Positions 8,821 to 16,837 of a stretch of 64,000 nt of DNA are shown piece after piece. Numbering within the stretch: the stretch's first letter is position 1; every line of letters starts with the position of its first letter. The notes under the pieces were generated by a model, which did not search any database, was not told the DNA's origin, and was given only the letters and a program-made list of their open reading frames with translations. Position numbers and translations under genes: made by a program. The stretch comes from Sphingomonadales bacterium EhC05 (GTDB taxonomy: Bacteria > Pseudomonadota > Alphaproteobacteria > Sphingomonadales > Sphingomonadaceae), in assembly GCA_001650955.1 (NCBI GenBank), contig LXYP01000056.1, positions 1 through 64,000 on the forward strand, read 5' to 3'.

Positions 8821-8849
8821 TCAAGCACTGCGCCTTCATTGTCGACTTT
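8751..8849 (-). pseudogene. IS6/IS240-type transposase remnant
   Basis: The minus-strand translation contains VDNEGAVLDSLVQSQRD followed by MKAAKKLLRSLLKKH. This matches from memory the DDE_Tnp_IS240 region around the first catalytic Asp (pattern VD.EG.VLD.LVQ.RRD..AA..L...LLKK). Only about 33 codons survive. A stop lies just upstream, and homology ends abruptly at about 8751. It is a dead fragment of an IS6-family-like element. Confidence 0.6.
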
Positions 8850-8895
8850 TCATGCCTCAGATTATTTTTCATGTTCACTCCCTGATCTACTCAAT

Positions 8896-9071
8896 AATTT
8901 CCCTGCTACCGCGAATAAATTCCCTGTTAGGACTTCTATTTTCCCTGCTACGTTGAGTAGGGAATTTGGGCCTGAAGCCCACAGAAATGGCCGGACACAG
9001 ACGGGCGGCTAGGGCAATAATTACCCAAAAACGCATATTTTCCCTGTAAATTCCCTAGTAACAGGGAATTT
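8896..9071. repeat. Cluster of TTCCCT(G/A) motifs
   Basis: Seven copies of AATTCCCT(G/A) or TTTCCCTG occur in 176 bases. Five are direct (near 8899, 8920, 8941, 9040, 9050) and two inverted (near 8958 and 9063). Two pairs can fold into hairpins: 8940-8967 and 9048-9071, the latter a near-perfect palindrome AAATTCCCT...AGGGAATTT. Spacing is irregular, so it is not a CRISPR. Similar motifs occur, from memory, next to recombinase genes or insertion scars in sphingomonads. Function is unknown. Confidence 0.6.
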
Positions 9072-9295
9072 GACCACCGAGACCCGTTCGCCAGAGACTG
9101 CGTCGCGCACCATTTCTTTCCCCGATTTTGAGCGTCTCCAGCGACGTAAGTTGGTCACCGATTTAGTCCCTAAGTTTCCGTAACTTAGCTTCGGTCACTT
9201 GCTCCAGCAGTGTCCCAGAGACCATGTAGATATGTAGGGACTCGTGAGACATCTTCTGTAAATTCCCGAAGCAGGAAGGAGCTGATCGATTGAAA

Positions 9296-9931
9296 TCAAT
9301 CGCACTTGGTGACTGCTGGAATATCATCTTGAATAGCGGCTTCGCCATCAGAACGCCGATATTCAAATATATAGACTATCGCCAGCAACCACAGCGCAAC
9401 CAATATATGGAATAGATGCCAGCTGAGATCCGGCCCCAGTTGAGGAGATTGACGGATCAATAGCAAGTTTATCAAAAATACTGAAACAAGAGCTGCCAGG
9501 GAAAGCCGACCGGCGATGGTGCTGGCCGGTATCAAGGCCGCTGCAATGATCGCGACAGAAAGCCAGATGATGAACAGAGGCGTTGTGAGCGTCGGAACCG
9601 CACATGCAAACATCGCGCTAACGATCACTGCCGCCCAAATGGCCCATCTGCCAACCGCAGTCCGATTTACCAATGGCTTAGCCAGAAGAAATTGTGCCGA
9701 TATCAAGGCCATCGCAATCGAACCGCCGATTTGCGAGAAGTCTTTGTGAAAACCCGCCAGCTCCGAAATCTCGCCCGCGCCAAATCGATAAACGCCAATG
9801 GCCGCAGCACATCCAAAAATCGCGCATCCCAACGCCGCCAAACGATGGCCGGTTCGTGATAAGAAGATGGTGCTCCAGATCGCCGCCAGGACGATAAACG
9901 CTTCTGAGATTGCATAATGCGGACCGGGCAT
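9296..9931 (-). CDS. Integral membrane protein downstream of the sterol desaturase
   Basis: The 211-residue protein has about seven hydrophobic segments and a charged C-terminal tail (EYRRSDGEAAIQDD). I do not recognise a named family. The ATG lies 4 bases after the stop of the sterol-desaturase-like gene, so the two are coupled. Some members of this membrane group, annotated as hypothetical, co-occur with hydroxylases. It may assist the hydroxylase or handle its lipid substrate (inference). Confidence 0.75.
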   Translation of the reverse strand: MPGPHYAISEAFIVLAAIWSTIFLSRTGHRLAALGCAIFGCAAAIGVYRFGAGEISELAGFHKDFSQIGGSIAMALISAQFLLAKPLVNRTAVGRWAIWAAVIVSAMFACAVPTLTTPLFIIWLSVAIIAAALIPASTIAGRLSLAALVSVFLINLLLIRQSPQLGPDLSWHLFHILVALWLLAIVYIFEYRRSDGEAAIQDDIPAVTKCD

Positions 9932-9934
9932 CGC

Positions 9935-10888
9935 TTAAGCCGTCTCCAGCAGGTTGGAGTCGCGCACGTCTCCATTTTCGAGCTCCTCCTGGGCTTTTGC
10001 ATGTTCGCGCTTAATCTCGGCTGATGACTGGCGCGATCCATCATGACTCCAGCCAGGCGGAGCCAGGACATATAAAATGCGCTGCCATATGCTCAATCCG
10101 CGCTGGGACACATCTTTGGCTATGCCCCAATATTCGTGAAAAATGATGGTGATGGGATTGAGTGTTTCGAGATTTTTGACCAATCCATAATCGACACGGT
10201 CTGCTTCATCTTCTGCGACAAATGTTCCAAATATCTTGTCCCAGATAATCAGCGTGCCTGCATAATTGGCATCCAGATATTGCGGGTTGCGGCCGTGATG
10301 TACCCGGTGATGGGAAGGTGTATTGAAAACCGCCTCGAACCAGCGCGGCATTTTGTTGACCAACTCGGTATGCAGGAAAAATTGATAGGTCGGGTTAATC
10401 ACGCCGCAAAACAGCACAAGAATGGGATCAAAACCGATCAGCACCAGCGGTATTTTGAACATTGCGGTACCGGTAAAATGTTTGGTCCAACCCTGACGCA
10501 GGGAAACGGAGAAATTAAACTGCGTGCTGCTGTGGTGCGTTACGTGCATCGCCCACACCCATCGGCACCGATGAGCGACACGGTGGTGCCAATAATAGCG
10601 CATATCATCGAGGAGGAAGCAGACAAGCAGTGCTGTGATGGACAGCGGGATGGCATAGAGTTGAAATTGCTGGACCCAGAAGAGGGCTGCAACCGATATA
10701 AACGCCGTTGCGCCATTGGTGACTGCGCTCACCAATCCCATGAACATCGAAACGCCATTGTCTTTCCAGTCGCCCACGCCGCGTTCATGAAAAAAGTGAT
10801 TGAAGATCGACTCTGCAAAGATTGCAATAAAATAGAGCGGTATGACAATCAGTGCGATATTCGACGATATGATCGACTCTAATGTCAT
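9935..10888 (-). CDS. Sterol desaturase / fatty acid hydroxylase family protein
   Basis: This 317-residue membrane di-iron enzyme has all three histidine clusters of the family: HHRVAHR (about residues 117-123), HVTHHSS (about 131-137), and a distal HHRVHHGRN (about 213-221), spread among four to five membrane segments. It would use O2 to hydroxylate or desaturate a lipid such as a fatty acyl chain, carotenoid or steroid. The substrate cannot be told. The divergently transcribed LysR gene, 109 bases away, is its likely regulator. Confidence 0.88.
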   Translation of the reverse strand: MTLESIISSNIALIVIPLYFIAIFAESIFNHFFHERGVGDWKDNGVSMFMGLVSAVTNGATAFISVAALFWVQQFQLYAIPLSITALLVCFLLDDMRYYWHHRVAHRCRWVWAMHVTHHSSTQFNFSVSLRQGWTKHFTGTAMFKIPLVLIGFDPILVLFCGVINPTYQFFLHTELVNKMPRWFEAVFNTPSHHRVHHGRNPQYLDANYAGTLIIWDKIFGTFVAEDEADRVDYGLVKNLETLNPITIIFHEYWGIAKDVSQRGLSIWQRILYVLAPPGWSHDGSRQSSAEIKREHAKAQEELENGDVRDSNLLETA

Positions 10889-10997
10889 GGCTCAGCTCTC
10901 TTCCCGTTCAGACCATCTTTGGTCGATCAGGAGGTAGCGAAATATTTTATTGAAATAAATTGAGTTAAATTACCATATTTGTTACAATTAGGAACAT

Positions 10998-11870
10998 ATG
11001 GATGATCTTCGCCTGATGCGCCATTTTGAGGCGGTATATCGACTGCGCGGTTTTTCGAGTGCGGCCCAGGAATTGCACCTTACCCATTCGGCGCTCACCA
11101 AAAGCATCAAGGCGCTGGAAGAGAGTTGGGGGATCAAATTATTTCATCGCACCACGCGAACAGTGGCCGCAACCGAAGCGGGTAAAAGGCTCTATCCGAT
11201 GGCGGTCGATTTGTTGAGCTTCGCAGAGACCGTCAAAACCGAGACACAAAGCGGCGAGCATATTCTTCAAATCGTCTGCGGGCCTGCCATAATCGACACG
11301 ATGATCCATCCGGCCATTGGCAAATTCGCCGACCGTTATCCGAAAACGAAAATCAATGCCGAGACCATGCCACCGACCCATGCTGTCGAGGAGTTGATCC
11401 AAAGACGCATCCATCTGCTTTTGTACAATGAAGCGACGCTTAGCCAGCTTCCGCATCTCGATCGATTGCGCGTTCGCAAGATTATCGAAGAACCATATTT
11501 CGTCATTTGTCGACCCCATCATCCGATATTGAAAACCGGACTTCAATTGGCTGACATAGTTGCATTCGATTGGGTCATTGCGGGATTTGATACATTATTT
11601 GAAACCAGCCTTCCAGCTCAGACACAGGCTCTACTCAAACGACATGGTTTCCCCAAATACCGGCTGCTCAGTCAGACAGCTTGTATTGATCTGGTCATGG
11701 GATCCGAGATTCTGACCGCAATCCCAAAATCGGTTGCTGATCCATTGATCAGTGAAGGCAAGTTAAACGGCTTCCCGCATCCCGAAGATTTGCAATTTTC
11801 CGTCAGTGCAGCGGTTTTGGTTGATGCGGCTTCGGAACCAACCGTCAATCACTTCATCGATTGTCTCTGA
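10998..11870 (+). CDS. LysR family transcriptional regulator
   Basis: The 290-residue protein has an N-terminal winged helix-turn-helix (about residues 3-62): MRHFEAVYRLRGFSSAAQELHLTHSALTKSIKALEESWGIKLFHRTTRTV. A substrate-binding domain with the usual VDLV/ILTAIP elements follows. AGGA lies just upstream of the ATG. It is divergent from the sterol-desaturase operon, the classic layout for a LysR activator of its neighbour; the ligand is unknown. Confidence 0.92.
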   Translation: MDDLRLMRHFEAVYRLRGFSSAAQELHLTHSALTKSIKALEESWGIKLFHRTTRTVAATEAGKRLYPMAVDLLSFAETVKTETQSGEHILQIVCGPAIIDTMIHPAIGKFADRYPKTKINAETMPPTHAVEELIQRRIHLLLYNEATLSQLPHLDRLRVRKIIEEPYFVICRPHHPILKTGLQLADIVAFDWVIAGFDTLFETSLPAQTQALLKRHGFPKYRLLSQTACIDLVMGSEILTAIPKSVADPLISEGKLNGFPHPEDLQFSVSAAVLVDAASEPTVNHFIDCL

Positions 11871-12050
11871 AATCATATTCAGCGTCCACTGTCGCGTCGA
11901 TCTCAGTTGATTGCGGCAACATTATATCTCCGTTGGCAAGATCGAACATTGGCATATAGACGCGGATGTCCTACGTCACCAATGGGCTGGCAGAACGGGC
12001 GGTCTTCCTGTTAGAGCAACAGGCCTCCACCCTACGCATGGGAGCAACAA

Positions 12051-13844
12051 TTGGATTGGGCCTATTATTGGGATATCGCAAAACCCTATGCGGGATTGGC
12101 GATATTGATTGCCTTATTTGCTTCATTTGTCAGTGAGCGCCGTTCGCCTGCGGTGACCGCAGTGGTCGCGGCCGCGCTGATGCTGGGGATCGGCTTGCTC
12201 AGCAGCGATGACATGCTGTCGGTCTTTTCCAACCCGGCACCGCTGACCATTGGCGCGATGTTCATTTTATCCGGCGCGCTGGTGCGAACCGGAGTGATCG
12301 AGGCGCTGGCGGGCTTTGCAGCGCGCAAGGCGGAAAGCCGACCTTATCTGGCGATTGGCGGGTTTCTTGGCGGTACTTTTGCCTCTTCGGCCTTTGTCAA
12401 TAATACGCCGGTGGTCATCATCCTGATCCCGATCATGCGCAAAATTGCCCGGGTATCAGGCATTGCCGTGAGCAAGCTGCTGATCCCGCTCTCCTATATT
12501 TCGATATTGGGTGGCAGCCTGACTCTGCTCGGAACATCAACCAATCTGCTGGTTGACGGTGTCGCGCAGGAAAATGGACAGGCGCCCTTTGGACTGTTCG
12601 AAATCACCCAGGTCGGCCTGATCGCAGCGGTGACCGGGGTGATCATGATCTTGATATTGGGACCGCTATTTCTCCCCCGACGGGAGAATCCGAATCTGGC
12701 GGGCCAGACGCCGGAATCGCAATATCTCACGGATATTCAAATCCTCGACGATAGTGATTTTGTCGGCAAGAAAATATCGGATATCAAAAATTTTCGGCGA
12801 TCTGGCGTCGTTGTTGCGGGTCTCAAACTGGGTCAGCAGATCGAGCGGTTTCAATATGCCGACCATATTGTCGAGGGCGGCGAGATATTGGTCGCGGCGG
12901 TGACTCAGGAAGAATTGCTATCTCTCGCCAAGACTCCCGGCCTGCGCCTGGGTTTTGCGGGGGGGAAGCAACCTGCCACAAAGCTCGAGGACAGCCATAC
13001 GCGACTGGTCGAACTGGTCATCGGGCCATCCCATCGCTCGGTGGGAAAATCCTTGCCCAATCTCCCATTTCTCTCCCGCATTCCGGCGCGGGTTCTCGGT
13101 CTTTCCCGGCCGCGCCATATCGCCGGACCGAGCCTGCTGGACGCGCGGATTCGGCACGGCGATAGCTTGCTGGTGCAGACCGATGACAGCTATGTTTCGA
13201 CGCTGCAGGAAAATGCGGACCTGATCCATCTTCAGGAACCCGAAGCCCGTTCCTATCGCCGCCACCGTGCCCCCATCGCGATACTCACGCTGGCAATCAT
13301 CGTCATCGCGGCCGCCTTGGGCGTGATGCCGATTGCGGCATTGGCCATGCTCGGCGTGGCTGCGGTGCTGGTGACCAAATGTATTGACAGCGATGAGGCG
13401 TGGGCATCGATTGACGGCAATGTGCTGGTCCTGATCTTCGGTATGCTGGCGGTCGGCAAAGGCCTCGAAAATGCCGGGACTGTCCAGTTGATGGTGGATG
13501 GCATCCTTCCGCTGCTCAACATGCTCTCTCCCTTATGGCTGATCATCGTTGTCTATTCTCTGACTTCCCTGCTCACCGAAACCGCGACCAATAATGCGGT
13601 TGCGGTCATCATGACACCGCTGGTCATCGGCATTGCCGAGCAAACCGGGGTGGATGTGCGCAGCCTGCTGGTCGCGGTGATGTTTGGTGCGTCGGCCAGC
13701 TTTGCCACACCGGTCGGCTATCAGACGAATACATTGGTCTATACGGCGGGCAATTACCGCTTTTCGGATTTTGTCCGGATCGGTTTGCCGCTGAACATCG
13801 GTGTCGGCCTCGCCGCCTGCCTGGCGATATTCTATGTTTTCTAG
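12051..13844 (+). CDS. SLC13-type permease with TrkA-C domains
   Basis: The 597-residue protein has N-terminal transmembrane helices with the SLC13/ArsB-NhaD signature (FVNNTPVVIILIPI, SYISILGGSLTLLGTSTNL). A soluble middle region (about residues 215-395) carries two TrkA-C-like segments (SDFVGKKISDIKNFRRSGVVVAGLK; HRSVGKSLPNLPF), and a second membrane half contains LTETATNNAVAVIMTPL. This architecture is typical of sodium-coupled anion (sulfate or dicarboxylate) permeases; the substrate is unknown. The start is TTG at 12051, preceded by GGAG six bases away; no in-frame ATG fits better. Confidence 0.85.
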   Translation: MDWAYYWDIAKPYAGLAILIALFASFVSERRSPAVTAVVAAALMLGIGLLSSDDMLSVFSNPAPLTIGAMFILSGALVRTGVIEALAGFAARKAESRPYLAIGGFLGGTFASSAFVNNTPVVIILIPIMRKIARVSGIAVSKLLIPLSYISILGGSLTLLGTSTNLLVDGVAQENGQAPFGLFEITQVGLIAAVTGVIMILILGPLFLPRRENPNLAGQTPESQYLTDIQILDDSDFVGKKISDIKNFRRSGVVVAGLKLGQQIERFQYADHIVEGGEILVAAVTQEELLSLAKTPGLRLGFAGGKQPATKLEDSHTRLVELVIGPSHRSVGKSLPNLPFLSRIPARVLGLSRPRHIAGPSLLDARIRHGDSLLVQTDDSYVSTLQENADLIHLQEPEARSYRRHRAPIAILTLAIIVIAAALGVMPIAALAMLGVAAVLVTKCIDSDEAWASIDGNVLVLIFGMLAVGKGLENAGTVQLMVDGILPLLNMLSPLWLIIVVYSLTSLLTETATNNAVAVIMTPLVIGIAEQTGVDVRSLLVAVMFGASASFATPVGYQTNTLVYTAGNYRFSDFVRIGLPLNIGVGLAACLAIFYVF

Positions 13845-13882
13845 CCCATTTTTTGCGACTGGCAGGCCAACAGGCAAATAAT

Positions 13883-14581
13883 CTAGGTCCGAGTCTGTCT
13901 TTTCGGTGCCGATAGCAGGATGACGATGACCGCTGCGATCGCAGCGGCAATAGCGAGATTTTTTGACGAGCCGATATTGGCAATGGCAATCGCGACAAAA
14001 CCCCAGGCTACCGCCGCAGCATAAGGCCAGGATTTCAGGCGATAGGCGTTATATCCAGCAAAAGCGGTCGCCAGAACGAGCGCAATGACCGCTGCAGCTA
14101 TTTCGTCGACGAGACCATAGCCAGCGAGCAACAGGCCAATCGAAACGAAGGACGCCGCTGAGAGCCAGCCAGTATAGAGCGCGATCGGCCAGCGGGCAAT
14201 CCAGGCGGGTGCGGCATTGTTCAATTGATATAAGCAGATCAGCGCGGCGATCAGCATGATCCATATCAATAGGGTCGCCCAGATCGGTGACAGCAGGGCA
14301 ATCGGGAGCCAGATTGCCCCGATTGCCAATGACAGGATGAGCGCCATCCGGCCTTTGTCCCACTGCGCATCTTGCCGAAATTTGAAAACACCAAAAATTG
14401 CGTGCGCGATCAACCACAAGTAGATGAGGCCCCAGATGCTGAAAGCCCAGCCAGCGGGCTGAACCGCCGGATTGCGCTGCGGTACCGGATATTTTTCCGG
14501 ATCAAATCCACCGAATTCTGGCGAAAGAAAAGGCACGATAGCAAATGCAATCGTGACGATGAGGAGGAGGATGGCTTTCAT
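13883..14581 (-). CDS. TspO/MBR-related tryptophan-rich membrane protein
   Basis: The 232-residue integral membrane protein begins with a signal-like helix and carries PVPQRNPAVQPAGWAFSIWG (about residues 32-51), resembling the TspO PxGxxFxxxW element, then several more helices. It is longer than classical TspO (about 160 residues), so it belongs to the extended, less-characterised branch. The ATG at 14581 is preferred over a TTG at 14596. It converges with the SLC13 gene. Porphyrin or other ligand binding is not shown. Confidence 0.7.
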   Translation of the reverse strand: MKAILLLIVTIAFAIVPFLSPEFGGFDPEKYPVPQRNPAVQPAGWAFSIWGLIYLWLIAHAIFGVFKFRQDAQWDKGRMALILSLAIGAIWLPIALLSPIWATLLIWIMLIAALICLYQLNNAAPAWIARWPIALYTGWLSAASFVSIGLLLAGYGLVDEIAAAVIALVLATAFAGYNAYRLKSWPYAAAVAWGFVAIAIANIGSSKNLAIAAAIAAVIVILLSAPKRQTRT

Positions 14582-14719
14582 AATTTTATGTCCCAATATG
14601 CGCTGAGCAGATCATGTCAGGGCCCGCATGACGTCCCCGCGCTTTCTTTCGGTCGTTACGCGTGGTCCATCATAGCCTGTTATGATGTTTGAGGATATTG
14701 CCTCACGCTGCTCTACCTT

Positions 14720-14869
14720 TCAAACGGCGCCGATTTTCGCAGCGGCTTCTTCGATGCGCGCTGGCGGATGATCGCCGAACAACCGATATGTTACGCGTTT
14801 GTTAGCCTCTATCCGGATGAGCGCAACAATGGATTGGACCAATATTGCCATTGGCCAATGCTGGCTCAT
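14720..14869 (-). CDS. Possible 49-residue small protein or gene remnant
   Basis: In the ~340-base gap between the TspO-like gene and the ricin-lectin gene, a minus-strand ATG frame encodes a hydrophobic N-terminus (MAILVQSIVALIRIE) and a protein-like charged tail with GDHPPARIEEAAAKIGAV. No strong ribosome-binding site was seen and no family recognised. The tail could be the end of a lost larger gene. Nothing else in the gap was identified. Confidence 0.3.
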   Translation of the reverse strand: MSQHWPMAILVQSIVALIRIEANKRVTYRLFGDHPPARIEEAAAKIGAV

Positions 14870-14920
14870 CCGACTCAAATCAAGCCTCGTGTGTCGCCAC
14901 GTAGGGGATGCTCATCAGCT

Positions 14921-16645
14921 TCATGATGTCACATTTTCCAAGGTGAACTTCTGCTCGATCGAACCATCGCAGCTAAACTGATTAATCCCGACATAATCAC
15001 CCGTATCGCCGCCGGGTACGTCGAAACATTTCCCATTGTTGGTGACGAGGTTGAAAGACCCCCCGCCGACATCACGCATCGAGAATAATTGCTCGCTCGA
15101 ACCGTCGCAGTCAAAATGCTGCAAGGGAAGATTGTCACTGCTATCGCCGCCGGGCACGTCGAAACATTTTCCGCTGTGCTTGGCGATAATGTTGAATGTG
15201 TTCCCGGCTCGACTTCTCAAGTTCAGCGATTGTTCGTCCGATCCGTCGCATGAAAATTGGACGATCCCGACATTATTAGCCGTCTGGCCCCGGTCAACTT
15301 CGAGACATTTCCGGCTCACCACGGCACGAAACCGGACGAATCTGCTGCTGGCAGGCTGCGCCGCTGGCTGGACCGGGCGGGGATTGACAATGGGGCCAGT
15401 GCGGCCTTGGGCCGGATAGGCTTGCTGCGGATTGCGCTGTTGCGGAAAACCCCGAGTTCCACGGGGTGGCGCGACCGGATTATATGTCGGGGCCGCCGAC
15501 CTTTGGCCAAATTGATTGCCGACAGTGCCGACATTATAATGCCATATCCCCCGAAATCTGAACGCAGATAATCTCCGCACATTCGAGCCGGACTGTCCAA
15601 CTCCGTTAAATCGAAATTTCTGCGAATCAGGATCACTGCTATTATAATAGGGATTGTTCGTCGACGTCATCAGCGTGAGTCCGGAAGCCGGTGGTGGTTG
15701 CTGGAACAGCTGCCACTGCTGGCCCGATAGATCCTGCCATATCAGATCATTTCCATATCGACGTATCGAGCCAATATTTTCATTTCCGACGGTCCCGCTA
15801 TAGCTCGCGCTTGGCGCAAATAGTCCGACATAATGATCCGGCGACAGCCGCGTACTCTGTCCGGACGAATTTCTGATATATGATTTGACCTTATATCCTC
15901 GCGGGCAATGTCCGATGGCTCCCTGTATCGGTGATATCCGGGGGCAAAGACGACCGCCCCATTGATAGCCGGTCTGTCCACTTCGGTTGCGCACCTGAAA
16001 CCAGGAAAAACCATTCACATTGACATTTGTGCCCTGCAGCAGAGTGACCGTGGTTCCAGATTTGAGGGCCACAACATTGGGATAATTGTCACCGGGTCCG
16101 CTGCGCATATATCCGCCCAATGATCTTGCTTCTATTGGGAAAGCTGGGGCGCCGCGCAGACCGGATTGCGGCGTTCGGATAGGAGGCGCAGGATAGGTTT
16201 GGTTAGGATATCTCTGCCCAGACCCGCCAAAGCCGCCTTTGCTGTTACTGGTCGGATTTGGATTGCCAAAACCAGGGGGGCGAGGAGCCCCGGGATTATA
16301 AGCAGGCGAAGGCGCCGGTGCGGGTGAGTAGCCAGAAGATGGCGATCGTCCGGAATAAGGGGTTTGCGATCCCGCCTGATACTGGGACCTGGCCTGAACA
16401 TTACAATCCACCCGCTGCGGGGTTGGGTCGTAAATACATGTCCGGTAGCGGATGCCCAGGCTGGTTAACTGAGCTTTGCTCGGGTTAGACGTATTGGCGT
16501 GGCAATCGGAACAAGAAATCCCCGTGCTTCGCGCAAAGCTTTGATTGGCTTCAACTGGCGATGCTATGATAGCGAACGAACCTATTACCAGCGTAAAGGC
16601 CGCTGTGGCGATGCTTGTCGCTACATATTTGGTTGATTTTTGCAA
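14921..16645 (-). CDS. Exported protein with CxxCH, SH3-like and ricin-type lectin regions
   Basis: The 574-residue protein has a signal peptide (cleavage after about residue 33) and a heme-like CSDCH motif at residues 45-49. A Pro/Gly/Ser-rich linker follows (about 85-165), then a bacterial SH3-like segment (about 172-235: YMRSGPGDNYPNVVALKSG ... WFQVRNRSGQTGYQWGG). A Cys-containing middle region and a second low-complexity linker (about 405-440) precede a C-terminal ricin-type beta-trefoil (about 442-574). The beta-trefoil shows three repeats of CFDVPGGD.../QFSCDGS.EQ. It is probably periplasmic or surface-exposed, binding glycan and possibly heme. The family was not recognised as a whole. 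Confidence 0.75.
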   Translation of the reverse strand: MQKSTKYVATSIATAAFTLVIGSFAIIASPVEANQSFARSTGISCSDCHANTSNPSKAQLTSLGIRYRTCIYDPTPQRVDCNVQARSQYQAGSQTPYSGRSPSSGYSPAPAPSPAYNPGAPRPPGFGNPNPTSNSKGGFGGSGQRYPNQTYPAPPIRTPQSGLRGAPAFPIEARSLGGYMRSGPGDNYPNVVALKSGTTVTLLQGTNVNVNGFSWFQVRNRSGQTGYQWGGRLCPRISPIQGAIGHCPRGYKVKSYIRNSSGQSTRLSPDHYVGLFAPSASYSGTVGNENIGSIRRYGNDLIWQDLSGQQWQLFQQPPPASGLTLMTSTNNPYYNSSDPDSQKFRFNGVGQSGSNVRRLSAFRFRGIWHYNVGTVGNQFGQRSAAPTYNPVAPPRGTRGFPQQRNPQQAYPAQGRTGPIVNPRPVQPAAQPASSRFVRFRAVVSRKCLEVDRGQTANNVGIVQFSCDGSDEQSLNLRSRAGNTFNIIAKHSGKCFDVPGGDSSDNLPLQHFDCDGSSEQLFSMRDVGGGSFNLVTNNGKCFDVPGGDTGDYVGINQFSCDGSIEQKFTLENVTS

Positions 16646-16837
16646 TTTTCAGGTCCCCGCTGATTTGACTGTCAAGTATCCAAACGCCCCGCCGTCCCAG
16701 GATGTCGTCTCGCAGTTCGATTGAAGAGCCTAGGAGCAGCCTGTTGAAAGTCAATCTATCCGTTTGAAAAAGGGGACATGTTTGAACAATGGTCATCATG
16801 TTCGGCAATCAGCCTTTGGTGAGAGAATGGGGCGTGC

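Larger units (their letters stand above)
8365..9295. other. Gene-poor accessory patch
   Basis: No complete gene is recognised in these ~930 bases. The patch holds a cryptic minus-strand frame of about 40 residues, a transposase remnant overlapping a truncated frame, and a cluster of inverted and direct TTCCCT(G/A) motifs. Codon use does not resemble the neighbouring genes. It looks like the scar of one or more mobile-element insertions. Confidence 0.6.

Noticed and set aside
8896-9071. TTCCCT(G/A) repeats as a CRISPR array
   Set aside because: The units are about 8-11 bases, unevenly spaced, in both orientations, and no cas gene is near.
9163-9366. A 67-codon minus-strand frame overlapping the end of the membrane-protein gene
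   Set aside because: It overlaps a better-supported gene and has no ribosome-binding site or recognisable sequence.
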